Assembly: GCA_012842645.1 (NCBI GenBank)
Contig: DUSJ01000394.1
Coordinates: 1 to 14,610 of the forward strand
Direction: 5' to 3'
Origin: Clostridiaceae bacterium
GTDB lineage: Bacteria; Bacillota; Clostridia; DSM-8532
Length of the DNA: 14,610 nt
Under the pieces are notes generated by a model. That model was not told the origin of the DNA. It made no database searches and saw only the letters and a program-made list of their open reading frames with translations. Position 1 is the stretch's first letter. Each line of letters opens with the position of its first letter. Positions 1 to 7,011 of the stretch are shown piece by piece. The position numbers and the translations under genes were made by a program.

Positions 1-934
1 AGACTACTGAACTTGCTTCATCCTGCCCGATAGTCCTGGCACCTCTCCTTCTCATTTCAAGAAGTCCTTTCGCTCCGTCATGGCCCATACCGGTGAGGAT
101 CACGCCTACTGCATTCGGCCCAGCCGCTCTGGCGACGGATTCAAACAAAACATCGACTGACGGACGGTGTCCGTTTACTTTTTCACCTTCAAAGCATTCG
201 ACCTTGTATCTGTCTCCAACCTTTCTGACCCTCATATGCCTGTCTCCGGGGGCTATAAGAACCTTTCCCGGTTCCGCGTAATCGCCGTTCTCGGCTTCCT
301 TAACCTCCAGTGAAGCTGTTGAGTTGATCCTTTGGGCGAATATACCGGAAAAAACCGGCGGAATATGCTGTACGATGACTATTCCAGGCATGCTCTTCGG
401 CAAGGCATTGATGATCTGGCTTATTGCCTCGGTTCCCCCGGTCGATGCACCAATGGCTATGATCTTGCCGGCATCAGCCTCTGCTTCGGTATTGTTTGTC
501 ACGGCAGTAATTTCGGCGGAACCGTTCTTAATAATCTTTGCCCTGGAAGCAGCTTTTATTTTATATGTCAAATCATAAATAAAATTTTGCACTCTATCCG
601 GCGAATATGAGGAAGGCTTGGTTATGAAATCGACCGCTCCGGCATTCAGTGCATCGAAAACCGCACCGCTTATGGTACTTATTACAATCACCGGCAATGG
701 ATACTGGGGAATAAGCTGTCTTATGAACTCAATCCCATCCATTCTTGGCATATGGATATCGCAAGTCATTACATCCGGCTTATGCCTAAGGATCTTGTCC
801 CTTGCGTCATATGGGTCACTGGCAGTATCGACAACTTCCAATTCATTATCAGTTGAAATTCCTCTCGCCAGCACCTCTCTGAACAGAGCACTGTCATCTA
901 CCACTAAAACTCTGATTTTTCTCCCGGCATGCAT
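1..934 (-). CDS. cheB: CheB, chemotaxis response regulator protein-glutamate methylesterase/deamidase (C-terminus cut by window edge)
   Basis: My translation gives 311 residues before the window ends; the family is usually about 350, so some 40 C-terminal residues are missing. CheB removes methyl groups from receptor glutamates and deamidates glutamines, and is activated by phosphate from CheA. The receiver domain covers about residues 6-125: VVDDS near the N-terminus, phospho-acceptor D59 in CDIHMPRMDG, and K106 in TKP. After a linker, the methylesterase domain starts near residue 157 and shows the full catalytic triad: S164 in GASTGG, H190 in QHIPP and D286 in GMGHDG. These are the same numbers as in Salmonella CheB. 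The ATG at 934 is 6 bases past the cheR stop, with an AAAGGA Shine-Dalgarno inside the cheR end, so the two genes are probably translationally coupled. It is the last visible gene of the operon. Confidence 0.97.
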   Translation of the reverse strand, partial: MHAGRKIRVLVVDDSALFREVLARGISTDNELEVVDTASDPYDARDKILRHKPDVMTCDIHMPRMDGIEFIRQLIPQYPLPVIVISTISGAVFDALNAGAVDFITKPSSYSPDRVQNFIYDLTYKIKAASRAKIIKNGSAEITAVTNNTEAEADAGKIIAIGASTGGTEAISQIINALPKSMPGIVIVQHIPPVFSGIFAQRINSTASLEVKEAENGDYAEPGKVLIAPGDRHMRVRKVGDRYKVECFEGEKVNGHRPSVDVLFESVARAAGPNAVGVILTGMGHDGAKGLLEMRRRGARTIGQDEASSVV

Positions 935-940
935 TCAAGA

Positions 941-1795
941 TTAATCCTTTCTGTAGACAGACGGCATTATATATTTGAATGCCGTTTCTTCACGGTAAAG
1001 AGATTCGGAATGTCCTATAAACAGGTAAGCGCCGTGTTCCATGGCATCATAGAACTTTTTTACAAGCTCGATCTTTGTCTGCCTGTCAAAATATATCATT
1101 ACGTTCCTGCAGAATATTACGTGAAATTTCTTTTTAAAAGGAAATGTTCTGTCCATGAGGTTGAACTTCCTGAAAATAACCTCATTTTTTATCCTGTCTG
1201 TTACTTCATACCCGGACTCATTCTTTATGAAATACTTGTTACGCCAGACAGTTGGGAGATTCTCCACCGATTCGCTGCTGTAAACTCCTCTTACGGCTTC
1301 TTCCAACACCTTTGTGGAAATATCGGTGGCCAGTATCCTGGTGTCCCATAAAAGCTTCTCCCCGCCGAAGAACTCATCTATAATAAAGGCTATGGTATAA
1401 GGTTCCTCACCTGTGGAGCAGCCGGCGCTCCAGATCCTCAGATCCCTGTTTTTAACTCTCGTTTTCAGTTCGGGAAGTACTTTGTCTCTGAAATACTCAA
1501 AATGACTTTGCTCACGCATGAAATATGTATGATTGGTCGTTATCTTGTTGACCAGCACTGTGACCGCTTTTCCGGTCTTATCAGACAATACGTGCTTAAA
1601 ATAATCCGAGAAGCTGTCCATTCCGTTTTGAAGAAGAATTTTGCCCAGTCTTCCCTCTACCATGGCACGTTTTTCTTCCTTCAGGTCTATTCCATAGTGT
1701 GATTTGATGTATGATGCAAGTTGTTTGAATTCGTGGTCAGTAATTGAGAACACATGATGCACCTGCCTTTTGCCGTGGGATGCGGCCATGAGCAT
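941..1795 (-). CDS. cheR: CheR, SAM-dependent chemoreceptor glutamate methyltransferase
   Basis: The 284-residue protein is close to E. coli CheR in length (286). It transfers methyl groups from S-adenosylmethionine to receptor glutamates, opposing CheB. An N-terminal helical CheR_N domain (about 15-75) leads into TTNHTYFMRE (87-95), then the SAM-binding motif WSAGCSTGEEPY (122-133), the acidic motif ATDIS (156-160), FCRNVMIYFD (228-237) and GHSES (261-265). The beta-subdomain loop between YFIK and FNL (about 188-213) is roughly four residues shorter than in E. coli CheR; this matters for receptor tethering. The start is uncertain. The ATG at 1789 (third codon) has GTGGGA five bases upstream, a better fit than the ATG at 1795, and a GTG at codon 15 after AAAGGCAGG is a third option. 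It lies 32 bases after the mcp stop. Confidence 0.96.
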   Translation of the reverse strand: MLMAASHGKRQVHHVFSITDHEFKQLASYIKSHYGIDLKEEKRAMVEGRLGKILLQNGMDSFSDYFKHVLSDKTGKAVTVLVNKITTNHTYFMREQSHFEYFRDKVLPELKTRVKNRDLRIWSAGCSTGEEPYTIAFIIDEFFGGEKLLWDTRILATDISTKVLEEAVRGVYSSESVENLPTVWRNKYFIKNESGYEVTDRIKNEVIFRKFNLMDRTFPFKKKFHVIFCRNVMIYFDRQTKIELVKKFYDAMEHGAYLFIGHSESLYREETAFKYIMPSVYRKD

Positions 1796-1827
1796 CCCAC
1801 GGCCTGTAAAGGATCAGTCAAGGATTT

Positions 1828-3672
1828 TTAGTACTTTCCAAAGTCGCTGTCGCTCAGTACTATAGCTTCCTTCGCTTCCTTAGCTTTTTTATTTTTTTTG
1901 GCAGTTCCGGACTGTTTCGGTTCGGTCTTTTTCTTGTCAGCCATCTGTTCGATAATCTTTAGCACGTCAGGATTTATATCATCAAAGGAATTGCTGCTGA
2001 CATAACTCTTTTTCAGTTTAAATTTGCTGACCATCTCATTCAGCGCCTCGGCCTGGCTTGAAAGTTCTTCGCTTGCCGCCGCGCTTTCCTCGGATGTAGC
2101 CGAGTTCTCCTGAACGACCTGGGACACCTGCATGATTCCCTGGTTTACCTGTGCTATTGCCGCTGCCTGATCATTGGAAGCGTTATTGATATCGCTTACT
2201 AAGTTCGATACGGCTTTCACTTCCTCAACGATCTTCTCCAGGGCATCGGCGGTTTCTTTGGCTATCCTGGTCCCCTCCACGGACTTCTTTATTGAATCCT
2301 CAATCAATGACGTAGTTTCCTTTGCTGCGTTTGCAGAACGTCCTGCAAGGGTTCTTACCTCTTCGGCCACAACAGCGAAACCTTTGCCATGCTGGCCTGC
2401 CCTGGCTGCTTCGACTGCTGCGTTGAGCGCCAGTATATTGGTCTGGAACGCGATATCGTCGATTACTTTAATTATCTTGTTGATATTGCTGGATTCTTCA
2501 TTGATCTCATCCATTGCCTTGAGCATATCCTTCATCTTATTATTTCCTGTGACTGCATAATCTTGAGCTCTCTGAGCCATTTCATTGGCCTTGCTGGCAT
2601 TCTCTGCATTGACCTTTGTCTGGGATGAGATTTCTTCAATGGATGCGGTTAGTTCTTCAATGGAGCTTGCCTGTTCGGTGGCTCCCTGGGACAGGGACAT
2701 GCTGGAATCCGATATCTGTTTCGACCCGGATGCCACCTGTTCTGCGGCAGAAGCGATATTAAGCAGCAGATTATTGATCTTATGCACCATTTCGGACAGC
2801 TTGCGTCCAAGCAGGTCCTTATCCGAACGGACAGGAACATCCACGGTGAGATCCCCGTCAGCTATTTTCCCAACCAGTAATGCCTGCTCTTTCGTACTTT
2901 CAACCAGGTTTTTGAAAGCATTGACGAGCTGTCCGGTCTCATCCCTGTACGCTGAATCCAGGGATATATCCATATCGCCTCTGGCAAGCTGGTCGGCTGC
3001 CGTTACTATTTTCGTTATCGGCTTGCTGATTATTCGTGAGATGAAAAGTCCCAATATGATCGCAAGGATAATGCCTATGATGATGATCACTATTGTCAGT
3101 GTAATAGCTGTACTGGCAGATTTCACGTTCTCTTCGTTTCTCTCCAGGGCTCTTTCCTGATTATATTCCACCAGGTTGGCAAGAGAATCACGAACTGTGT
3201 CTCCGAGAGAACCGGATTCCATGAGAAGAACATTTTCAGCCTCATCATACTGTCCGTTCTGTATATGCTGGACGATCTTCTTCATATATATCCTGTACTG
3301 TTCCCAGTAGGATTTCATTTCATTAAACAGTTTACGGTTTTCCTCACTTGAAATGCTGTCCGCATAATTTTCGATAAGTTCGTCGATTGTTGCGATATAA
3401 TTGCTGATATTTGTGGCATAACTGTCTCTCAGGCTGTCGTCCTTCAAAAGGATAGCCTCTGCAATGTTATACTTCATTTGCTGGTAATATCTTCCCGCAT
3501 TGGCCGTATAGTTGATCCCCATCGTATTATGCTTATACAAAAGCTTATCAGCTTCGCTTATGTTTACTATGTTGACCAGGCCGATAACGCCTACCACACC
3601 TGCGATGATAGCTACTAAAAGAAATGCTATTATCAGTTTTGATGAAATTTTTAAATTATAAAACCATTTCAT
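1828..3672 (-). CDS. Methyl-accepting chemotaxis protein with 4-helix-bundle-type sensor and tandem HAMP segments
   Basis: A 614-residue transmembrane chemoreceptor if started at the ATG at 3672. The frame opens at an ATG at 3687 that has no ribosome binding site; GGAGGG lies exactly 7 bases before the 3672 ATG. Layout from that start: TM1 about 11-35, an extracytoplasmic helical sensor about 36-188 resembling the four-helix-bundle MCP type, TM2 about 190-212, HAMP about 210-263, a second HAMP-like segment about 265-310 (IADGDLTVDV then DKDLLGRKLSEMV), and the signalling coiled coil about 311-551. The conserved hairpin DIAFQTNILALNAAVEAARA followed by GQHGKGFAVVAEEVRTLAGR binds CheA and CheW. 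A lysine-rich tail follows and ends in DFGKY, which resembles a CheR/CheB tether pentapeptide. The ligand cannot be deduced. Its place between cheW and cheR suggests it is a main receptor of this array. Confidence 0.96.
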   Translation of the reverse strand: MKWFYNLKISSKLIIAFLLVAIIAGVVGVIGLVNIVNISEADKLLYKHNTMGINYTANAGRYYQQMKYNIAEAILLKDDSLRDSYATNISNYIATIDELIENYADSISSEENRKLFNEMKSYWEQYRIYMKKIVQHIQNGQYDEAENVLLMESGSLGDTVRDSLANLVEYNQERALERNEENVKSASTAITLTIVIIIIGIILAIILGLFISRIISKPITKIVTAADQLARGDMDISLDSAYRDETGQLVNAFKNLVESTKEQALLVGKIADGDLTVDVPVRSDKDLLGRKLSEMVHKINNLLLNIASAAEQVASGSKQISDSSMSLSQGATEQASSIEELTASIEEISSQTKVNAENASKANEMAQRAQDYAVTGNNKMKDMLKAMDEINEESSNINKIIKVIDDIAFQTNILALNAAVEAARAGQHGKGFAVVAEEVRTLAGRSANAAKETTSLIEDSIKKSVEGTRIAKETADALEKIVEEVKAVSNLVSDINNASNDQAAAIAQVNQGIMQVSQVVQENSATSEESAAASEELSSQAEALNEMVSKFKLKKSYVSSNSFDDINPDVLKIIEQMADKKKTEPKQSGTAKKNKKAKEAKEAIVLSDSDFGKY

Positions 3673-3679
3673 GTGTTTT

Positions 3680-3685
3680 CCCTCC
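3680..3685 (-). promoter_or_regulatory. Shine-Dalgarno site of the mcp gene, decides the start
   Basis: Read on the minus strand this is GGAGGG, 7 bases before the ATG at 3672. It overlaps the first codons of the longer frame that opens at 3687, so the upstream ATG is unlikely to be the true start. Confidence 0.85.
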
Positions 3686-3699
3686 ATAAGATGTTGTTC

Positions 3700-4194
3700 T
3701 TATAATACTTCACTCAGATTTTCGATCTCATCGTCGGTCAGAAGTTTTTCGCAATCCAGCAACAGCTTTACATCGTTTCCGACTTTACCTATGTTCTTCA
3801 CATACCTGTTGCTGAAATTCTTGTTCATTTTTGGCGGTTCGACGATATCCTGTTCCGGTATGGTGATGACCTCCGAAACAGTATCCACGATCAGGCCAAT
3901 GGAAATGTCCCTTATGTCGATCACGATGATGCATGTCCTGTCATTGTATTCTTTCGATTCTTTCCTGAATCTTAACCTTACGTCCATTACAGGGATGATC
4001 TTTCCTCTCAGGTTAATTATCCCTTTGACATATTCAGGAAGCTCGGGTATTTCTGTGATCGCCTGCATCCCTATGATTTCGGTCACGTATCTTACTTCAA
4101 TTCCATAGCTCTCATTGCCTATGTAAAAAGTCAGATACCTGCCTTTCAATGTGTCTTCTTCCAGTTCGGCCGTGTTTTCAATGATATCAGCCAT
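3700..4194 (-). CDS. cheW: CheW, chemotaxis coupling protein
   Basis: 164 residues from the preferred ATG at 4194, against 167 for E. coli CheW. CheW is a cytoplasmic SH3-like adaptor that joins CheA (through its P5 domain) to the receptor hairpin. About 17 poorly conserved residues precede the CheW domain, which begins at YLTFYIGNESYGIEV. The signature GIINLRGKIIPVMDVR (58-73) includes R63 in NLRG, the equivalent of a receptor- and CheA-contact region in the family. VDTVSEVITI (103-112) is the second conserved block. The frame opens at 4221, but the second-choice ATG at 4194 has AAGGAGG 8 bases upstream and gives a standard N-terminus. It starts 29 bases after the cheA stop and ends 27 bases before the mcp start, consistent with one transcript. 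Confidence 0.96.
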   Translation of the reverse strand: MADIIENTAELEEDTLKGRYLTFYIGNESYGIEVRYVTEIIGMQAITEIPELPEYVKGIINLRGKIIPVMDVRLRFRKESKEYNDRTCIIVIDIRDISIGLIVDTVSEVITIPEQDIVEPPKMNKNFSNRYVKNIGKVGNDVKLLLDCEKLLTDDEIENLSEVL

Positions 4195-4202
4195 ACTGCT
4201 TG

Positions 4203-4209
4203 CCTCCTT
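4203..4209 (-). promoter_or_regulatory. Shine-Dalgarno site of cheW, decides the start
   Basis: AAGGAGG on the minus strand, 8 bases before the ATG at 4194. It lies inside the nine extra codons of the longer frame starting at 4221, which has no comparable site. Confidence 0.85.
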
Positions 4210-4223
4210 CTTTCTTTTCATTG

Positions 4224-6332
4224 TCAGCCATCATTCCAGCCATATATCAACCCTCCAATATCCAAAATCAGGCTAATGTTTCCATCGCCCAATAGTGTAC
4301 ATCCCGCAAGTCCCTTTGTTTTCTTGAAATCCCTTATATACCTGGGCAGAGATTTGACAACTATCTGCTGCTGTCCGACCAGTTCGTCAGCAAAAATGCA
4401 AAGAGTTTTTTCGTCATGCTCCACCATGATAATGATACCTTCGGTGAAATCCGTGACATTGGTGACGATGTTGTAGTATTGGTGTAGCCTGAGGATCGGA
4501 TAGCAGTTTCCTCTTACCATGATCATTTCATTGCCCTCAGGATCGGTAAAAGTATCGCCTGCTTTGGGCCTGAAAGATTCCTTAATGGAAATGGTCGGCA
4601 GTGTAAACAATGACTTACCCACCCTGATATTCATACCGTCTACAATGGCGAGAGTAAGAGGTATCTTAAGGGTTATGGTGGTGCCTGATTTCGGCGCGCT
4701 GTCAACGATAACGGAGCCCCCGATGGTTTCTATGTTCCTTGCCACAACATCCATTCCCACGCCGCGGCCTGAGAACTCGGTAACATTATCCTTAGTCGAA
4801 AAACCGGGCAGCAGAATGAGGTTGTATATTTCCCTGTCGGTCAGATCGGAATCAGATTTGCTGATAAGCCCTTTTTCCCTGGCTTTATTAAGAATCTTCT
4901 CTCTTTCAAGGCCTTTACCGTCGTCACGGACCGTGATAAGAACATCGCTTCCTGAGCTTTTTGCTTCAAGTGTGATGGTCCCGTATCTGGGCTTGCCTGC
5001 TGCTTCCCTTTCCTCGGCAGATTCAATTCCGTGGTCCAGCGCATTTCTTACAAGATGCATTAGCGGATCAGAAATATGCTCAATAACATTCTTGTCGACC
5101 TCGGTTTCTTCCCCGATAATGACAAGTTTCGCTTCCTTGTCAAGCTTTTTGCACATATCTCTGACAATCCTGTTCATTTTCTGGAAGGTTGCAGTCAGGG
5201 AGACCATCCTGATGGACATGACCATATCCTGTATCTCTTTCGTGATCTTGTCAAGACGTTGGGCGGCTTTCTGGAAATTAGTCAGTTCCATGCCGGCAAG
5301 ATCAGGATTCTGTATCACCATGGCTTCAGCGATTACCATTTCACCCACCAGGTCCATCAGCCGGTCAAGCTTGGCTACATCCACGCTTAAAATATTCTGG
5401 TGGCCGGATGACAATGGAGTTTCCCTTTCCGTTTTTGATTTTTGGGTTCCGGGATTATTCAGCTTTTCTCCGTGAATACCAGGTTTTTCATCTGATTCGG
5501 AAACCAGGTAAGGTTTTGACTTGTTTTTGCTTATACGCTCCATTTCCTCCTTGTCAATTTCTTCAAGAATCAGTTCCCGGAGGAATATGGTCTGCATCAG
5601 GACTTCCTGTATTTCTCCATATCCAAGGTCCGTTGTGAAACACATATGAAATCCGTTTTGCTTTATATCCTTGCTGCTGTCGTTGTCAATTATGTTTTCG
5701 GGGATATGGAACAGGTCGGACGTGATATCTTTCAGGTTATGTACCACGGAATACGCCCGGATATTTTCCATTTCACAGCCCTCTTCAAAATGAAGAACGG
5801 CTTTGAAGGCATGTTTTGGCGGAGCACGGCCATCTTCGGGATTAGATTTATATGTATCCTGGGCGATAGATCCTGTGGTCTCAACTATTGCTTTTTTTAT
5901 CCCTGGATCTGGGAATTGAACATCATTTTGAAGATCCTTGATAAATATTTTTATTTTTTCGATCAGGGCAGTCGGATTTCCATCAGCTGAAATGCCATTT
6001 TTAATCTTTTCTATTTCTTCCTTGATAAAATCGATACCCTCAAAAACCAGGTCGGATATGAACGAATTGTCTGCAATCTCATTTTTCCCGTTTCTGAGGC
6101 AATAGAAAAGATCCTCCATACTATGAGCCAGATTGGAAATGTCATTGAACATCATCATCGCCGAAGAGCCCTTGATGGTGTGCATTATGCGGAAAATCTC
6201 GTCGATAGCTTCGCTTGTAAAACCTGTTTCTTTTTCGCAGTTCAGCATCAGTTGTTCAAGTTGCTCCAGCAGCTGTTCTGTCTCAAATACATAGATGTCG
6301 AGCATTGTTTCGTTTGAGTATTCGTCGTACAT
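4224..6332 (-). CDS. cheA: CheA, chemotaxis histidine kinase
   Basis: 702 residues with the full class II kinase layout. P1 (Hpt) spans about 1-110, with phospho-acceptor H51 in HTIKGSSA. P2, the CheY/CheB-docking domain, is about 175-262 and diverged. P3, the dimerisation helices, is about 312-378. P4, the ATPase, is about 380-560: N box LVRNALDHGIE (427-437), G1 DDGKGL (470-475) and G2 GRGVGMD (522-528). P5, the CheW-like regulatory domain, is about 562-700 (LAIVDGMNIRVG at its start, LGDGNISLILD near its end). CheA autophosphorylates on H51 under receptor control and passes the phosphate to CheY and CheB. The ATG at 6332 has AAGGTG about 6 bases upstream. Charged, low-complexity linkers at about 140-172 and 265-311 separate P1, P2 and P3. 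No key residue is missing. Confidence 0.98.
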   Translation of the reverse strand: MYDEYSNETMLDIYVFETEQLLEQLEQLMLNCEKETGFTSEAIDEIFRIMHTIKGSSAMMMFNDISNLAHSMEDLFYCLRNGKNEIADNSFISDLVFEGIDFIKEEIEKIKNGISADGNPTALIEKIKIFIKDLQNDVQFPDPGIKKAIVETTGSIAQDTYKSNPEDGRAPPKHAFKAVLHFEEGCEMENIRAYSVVHNLKDITSDLFHIPENIIDNDSSKDIKQNGFHMCFTTDLGYGEIQEVLMQTIFLRELILEEIDKEEMERISKNKSKPYLVSESDEKPGIHGEKLNNPGTQKSKTERETPLSSGHQNILSVDVAKLDRLMDLVGEMVIAEAMVIQNPDLAGMELTNFQKAAQRLDKITKEIQDMVMSIRMVSLTATFQKMNRIVRDMCKKLDKEAKLVIIGEETEVDKNVIEHISDPLMHLVRNALDHGIESAEEREAAGKPRYGTITLEAKSSGSDVLITVRDDGKGLEREKILNKAREKGLISKSDSDLTDREIYNLILLPGFSTKDNVTEFSGRGVGMDVVARNIETIGGSVIVDSAPKSGTTITLKIPLTLAIVDGMNIRVGKSLFTLPTISIKESFRPKAGDTFTDPEGNEMIMVRGNCYPILRLHQYYNIVTNVTDFTEGIIIMVEHDEKTLCIFADELVGQQQIVVKSLPRYIRDFKKTKGLAGCTLLGDGNISLILDIGGLIYGWNDG

Positions 6333-6359
6333 TCAGATCACCTTAACTGTCGCTGTGTT

Positions 6360-6392
6360 GCAGCTTTATAGCAGCTGTATCGCAGCTTAATA
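6360..6392. repeat. Three tandem 11-base units beginning GCAGCT between cheY and cheA
   Basis: Plus-strand units at 6360-6370 (gcagctttata), 6371-6381 (gcagctgtatc) and 6382-6392 (gcagcttaata) share GCAGCT in exact 11-base register, close to one helical turn. A degenerate fourth unit may precede them at 6349-6359. They sit in the 89-base gap ahead of cheA. A protein-binding array, a leader element or simple slippage are all possible; function is unknown. Confidence 0.6.
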
Positions 6393-6421
6393 GTCAATCA
6401 ATAAGTGAGTAAATCATCAAA

Positions 6422-6784
6422 TCATAAAGACAGCATTTTTTCCACTGTCTGGATCAGTCTTTCGTCGGTAAACGGCTTAACGATAAATGTTTTCGCACCA
6501 TACATCACGGCTTCCCTTACTATGCCTTCCTGTCCCATAGCCGAAATCATGAGTACCCTGGCGTTCTTATCCGCCTTTTTGATCTCCTTGAGCGCTTCAA
6601 GGCCATTCATTACCGGCATTGTAATATCCATGGTGACCACGTCAGGCTTAATCTCAAAATACTTGGCTACGCCTTCCAATCCATTTTCAGCCTCTCCGGC
6701 AATTTCGTGCCCTGCCTTTTCCAGCGTCAGTCTTATCTTGGTTCTCATAAAAGCAGCATCGTCAACTATCAAAACCCTCGCCAT
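6422..6784 (-). CDS. cheY: CheY, single-domain chemotaxis response regulator
   Basis: A 120-residue stand-alone receiver domain. Phospho-CheY binds the flagellar motor switch and changes rotation. The acidic pocket is D8 and D9 (VLIVDDAAFMR), the phospho-acceptor is D53 in TMDITMPVMNG, the switch Ser is S81 in MISAMGQ, and the conserved lysine is K103 in VKPF. There is no output domain, and the sequence is of the CheY type typical of Bacillota. The frame opens at 6814, but the ATG at 6784 has GAGGTG 7 bases upstream and begins directly at MARVLIVDD, the normal CheY N-terminus. It is the first gene of the chemotaxis operon, followed after 89 bases by cheA. No flagellar genes are visible in the window. 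Confidence 0.96.
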   Translation of the reverse strand: MARVLIVDDAAFMRTKIRLTLEKAGHEIAGEAENGLEGVAKYFEIKPDVVTMDITMPVMNGLEALKEIKKADKNARVLMISAMGQEGIVREAVMYGAKTFIVKPFTDERLIQTVEKMLSL

Positions 6785-6791
6785 TAAGTTG

Positions 6792-6797
6792 CACCTC
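6792..6797 (-). promoter_or_regulatory. Shine-Dalgarno site of cheY, decides the start
   Basis: GAGGTG on the minus strand, 7 bases before the ATG at 6784. The longer frame from 6814 has no such site. Confidence 0.8.
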
Positions 6798-6841
6798 ACG
6801 TTGTAACCTATCATTTATAAAAAATGGATTATTGCTATATT

Positions 6842-6870
6842 TTTATATACCAACCGTACAATATTTGAAA
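6842..6870 (-). promoter_or_regulatory. Possible housekeeping-sigma promoter ahead of cheY
   Basis: On the minus strand, TTTCAA (6865-6870), a 17-base spacer and TATAAA (6842-6847) lie about 60 bases before cheY. The -10 matches 5 of 6 and the -35 only 3 of 6 consensus bases. The whole gap from 6785 to 7011 is very AT-rich, so a chance match is likely. I saw no sigma-28 (motility) promoter of the TAAA-N15-GCCGATAT type and no GC-rich terminator hairpin after ligD, so the operon's promoter is not settled. Confidence 0.25.
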
Positions 6871-7011
6871 CATATTCCATAGAAATTTTTTTAAAAGATA
6901 TTATCTACTAAAATTGTATAATTTACGCAGATAAATCATTTGAAATAATATATAGTTAATTTATTTCTATTATGGAAAATCAAACAATACGTATGCCAGA
7001 AAATAAAATGT

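Noticed and set aside
2585..3160. A 191-codon plus-strand frame opposite the receptor gene
   Set aside because: It is a mirror of the receptor's coiled-coil coding sequence; the opposite strand has clear HAMP and signalling motifs.
4519..5475. A 318-codon plus-strand open frame opposite cheA
   Set aside because: It is antisense to the unambiguous cheA kinase region, shows Ser/Leu-rich composition typical of a shadow frame and matches no family.
6875..6977. Imperfect inverted repeat, TTCCATAGAAAT (6875-6886) against ATTTCTATTATGGAA (6963-6977)
   Set aside because: The arms are about 75 bases apart, AT-rich and differ by a three-base insertion; expected by chance in such DNA and not terminator-like.
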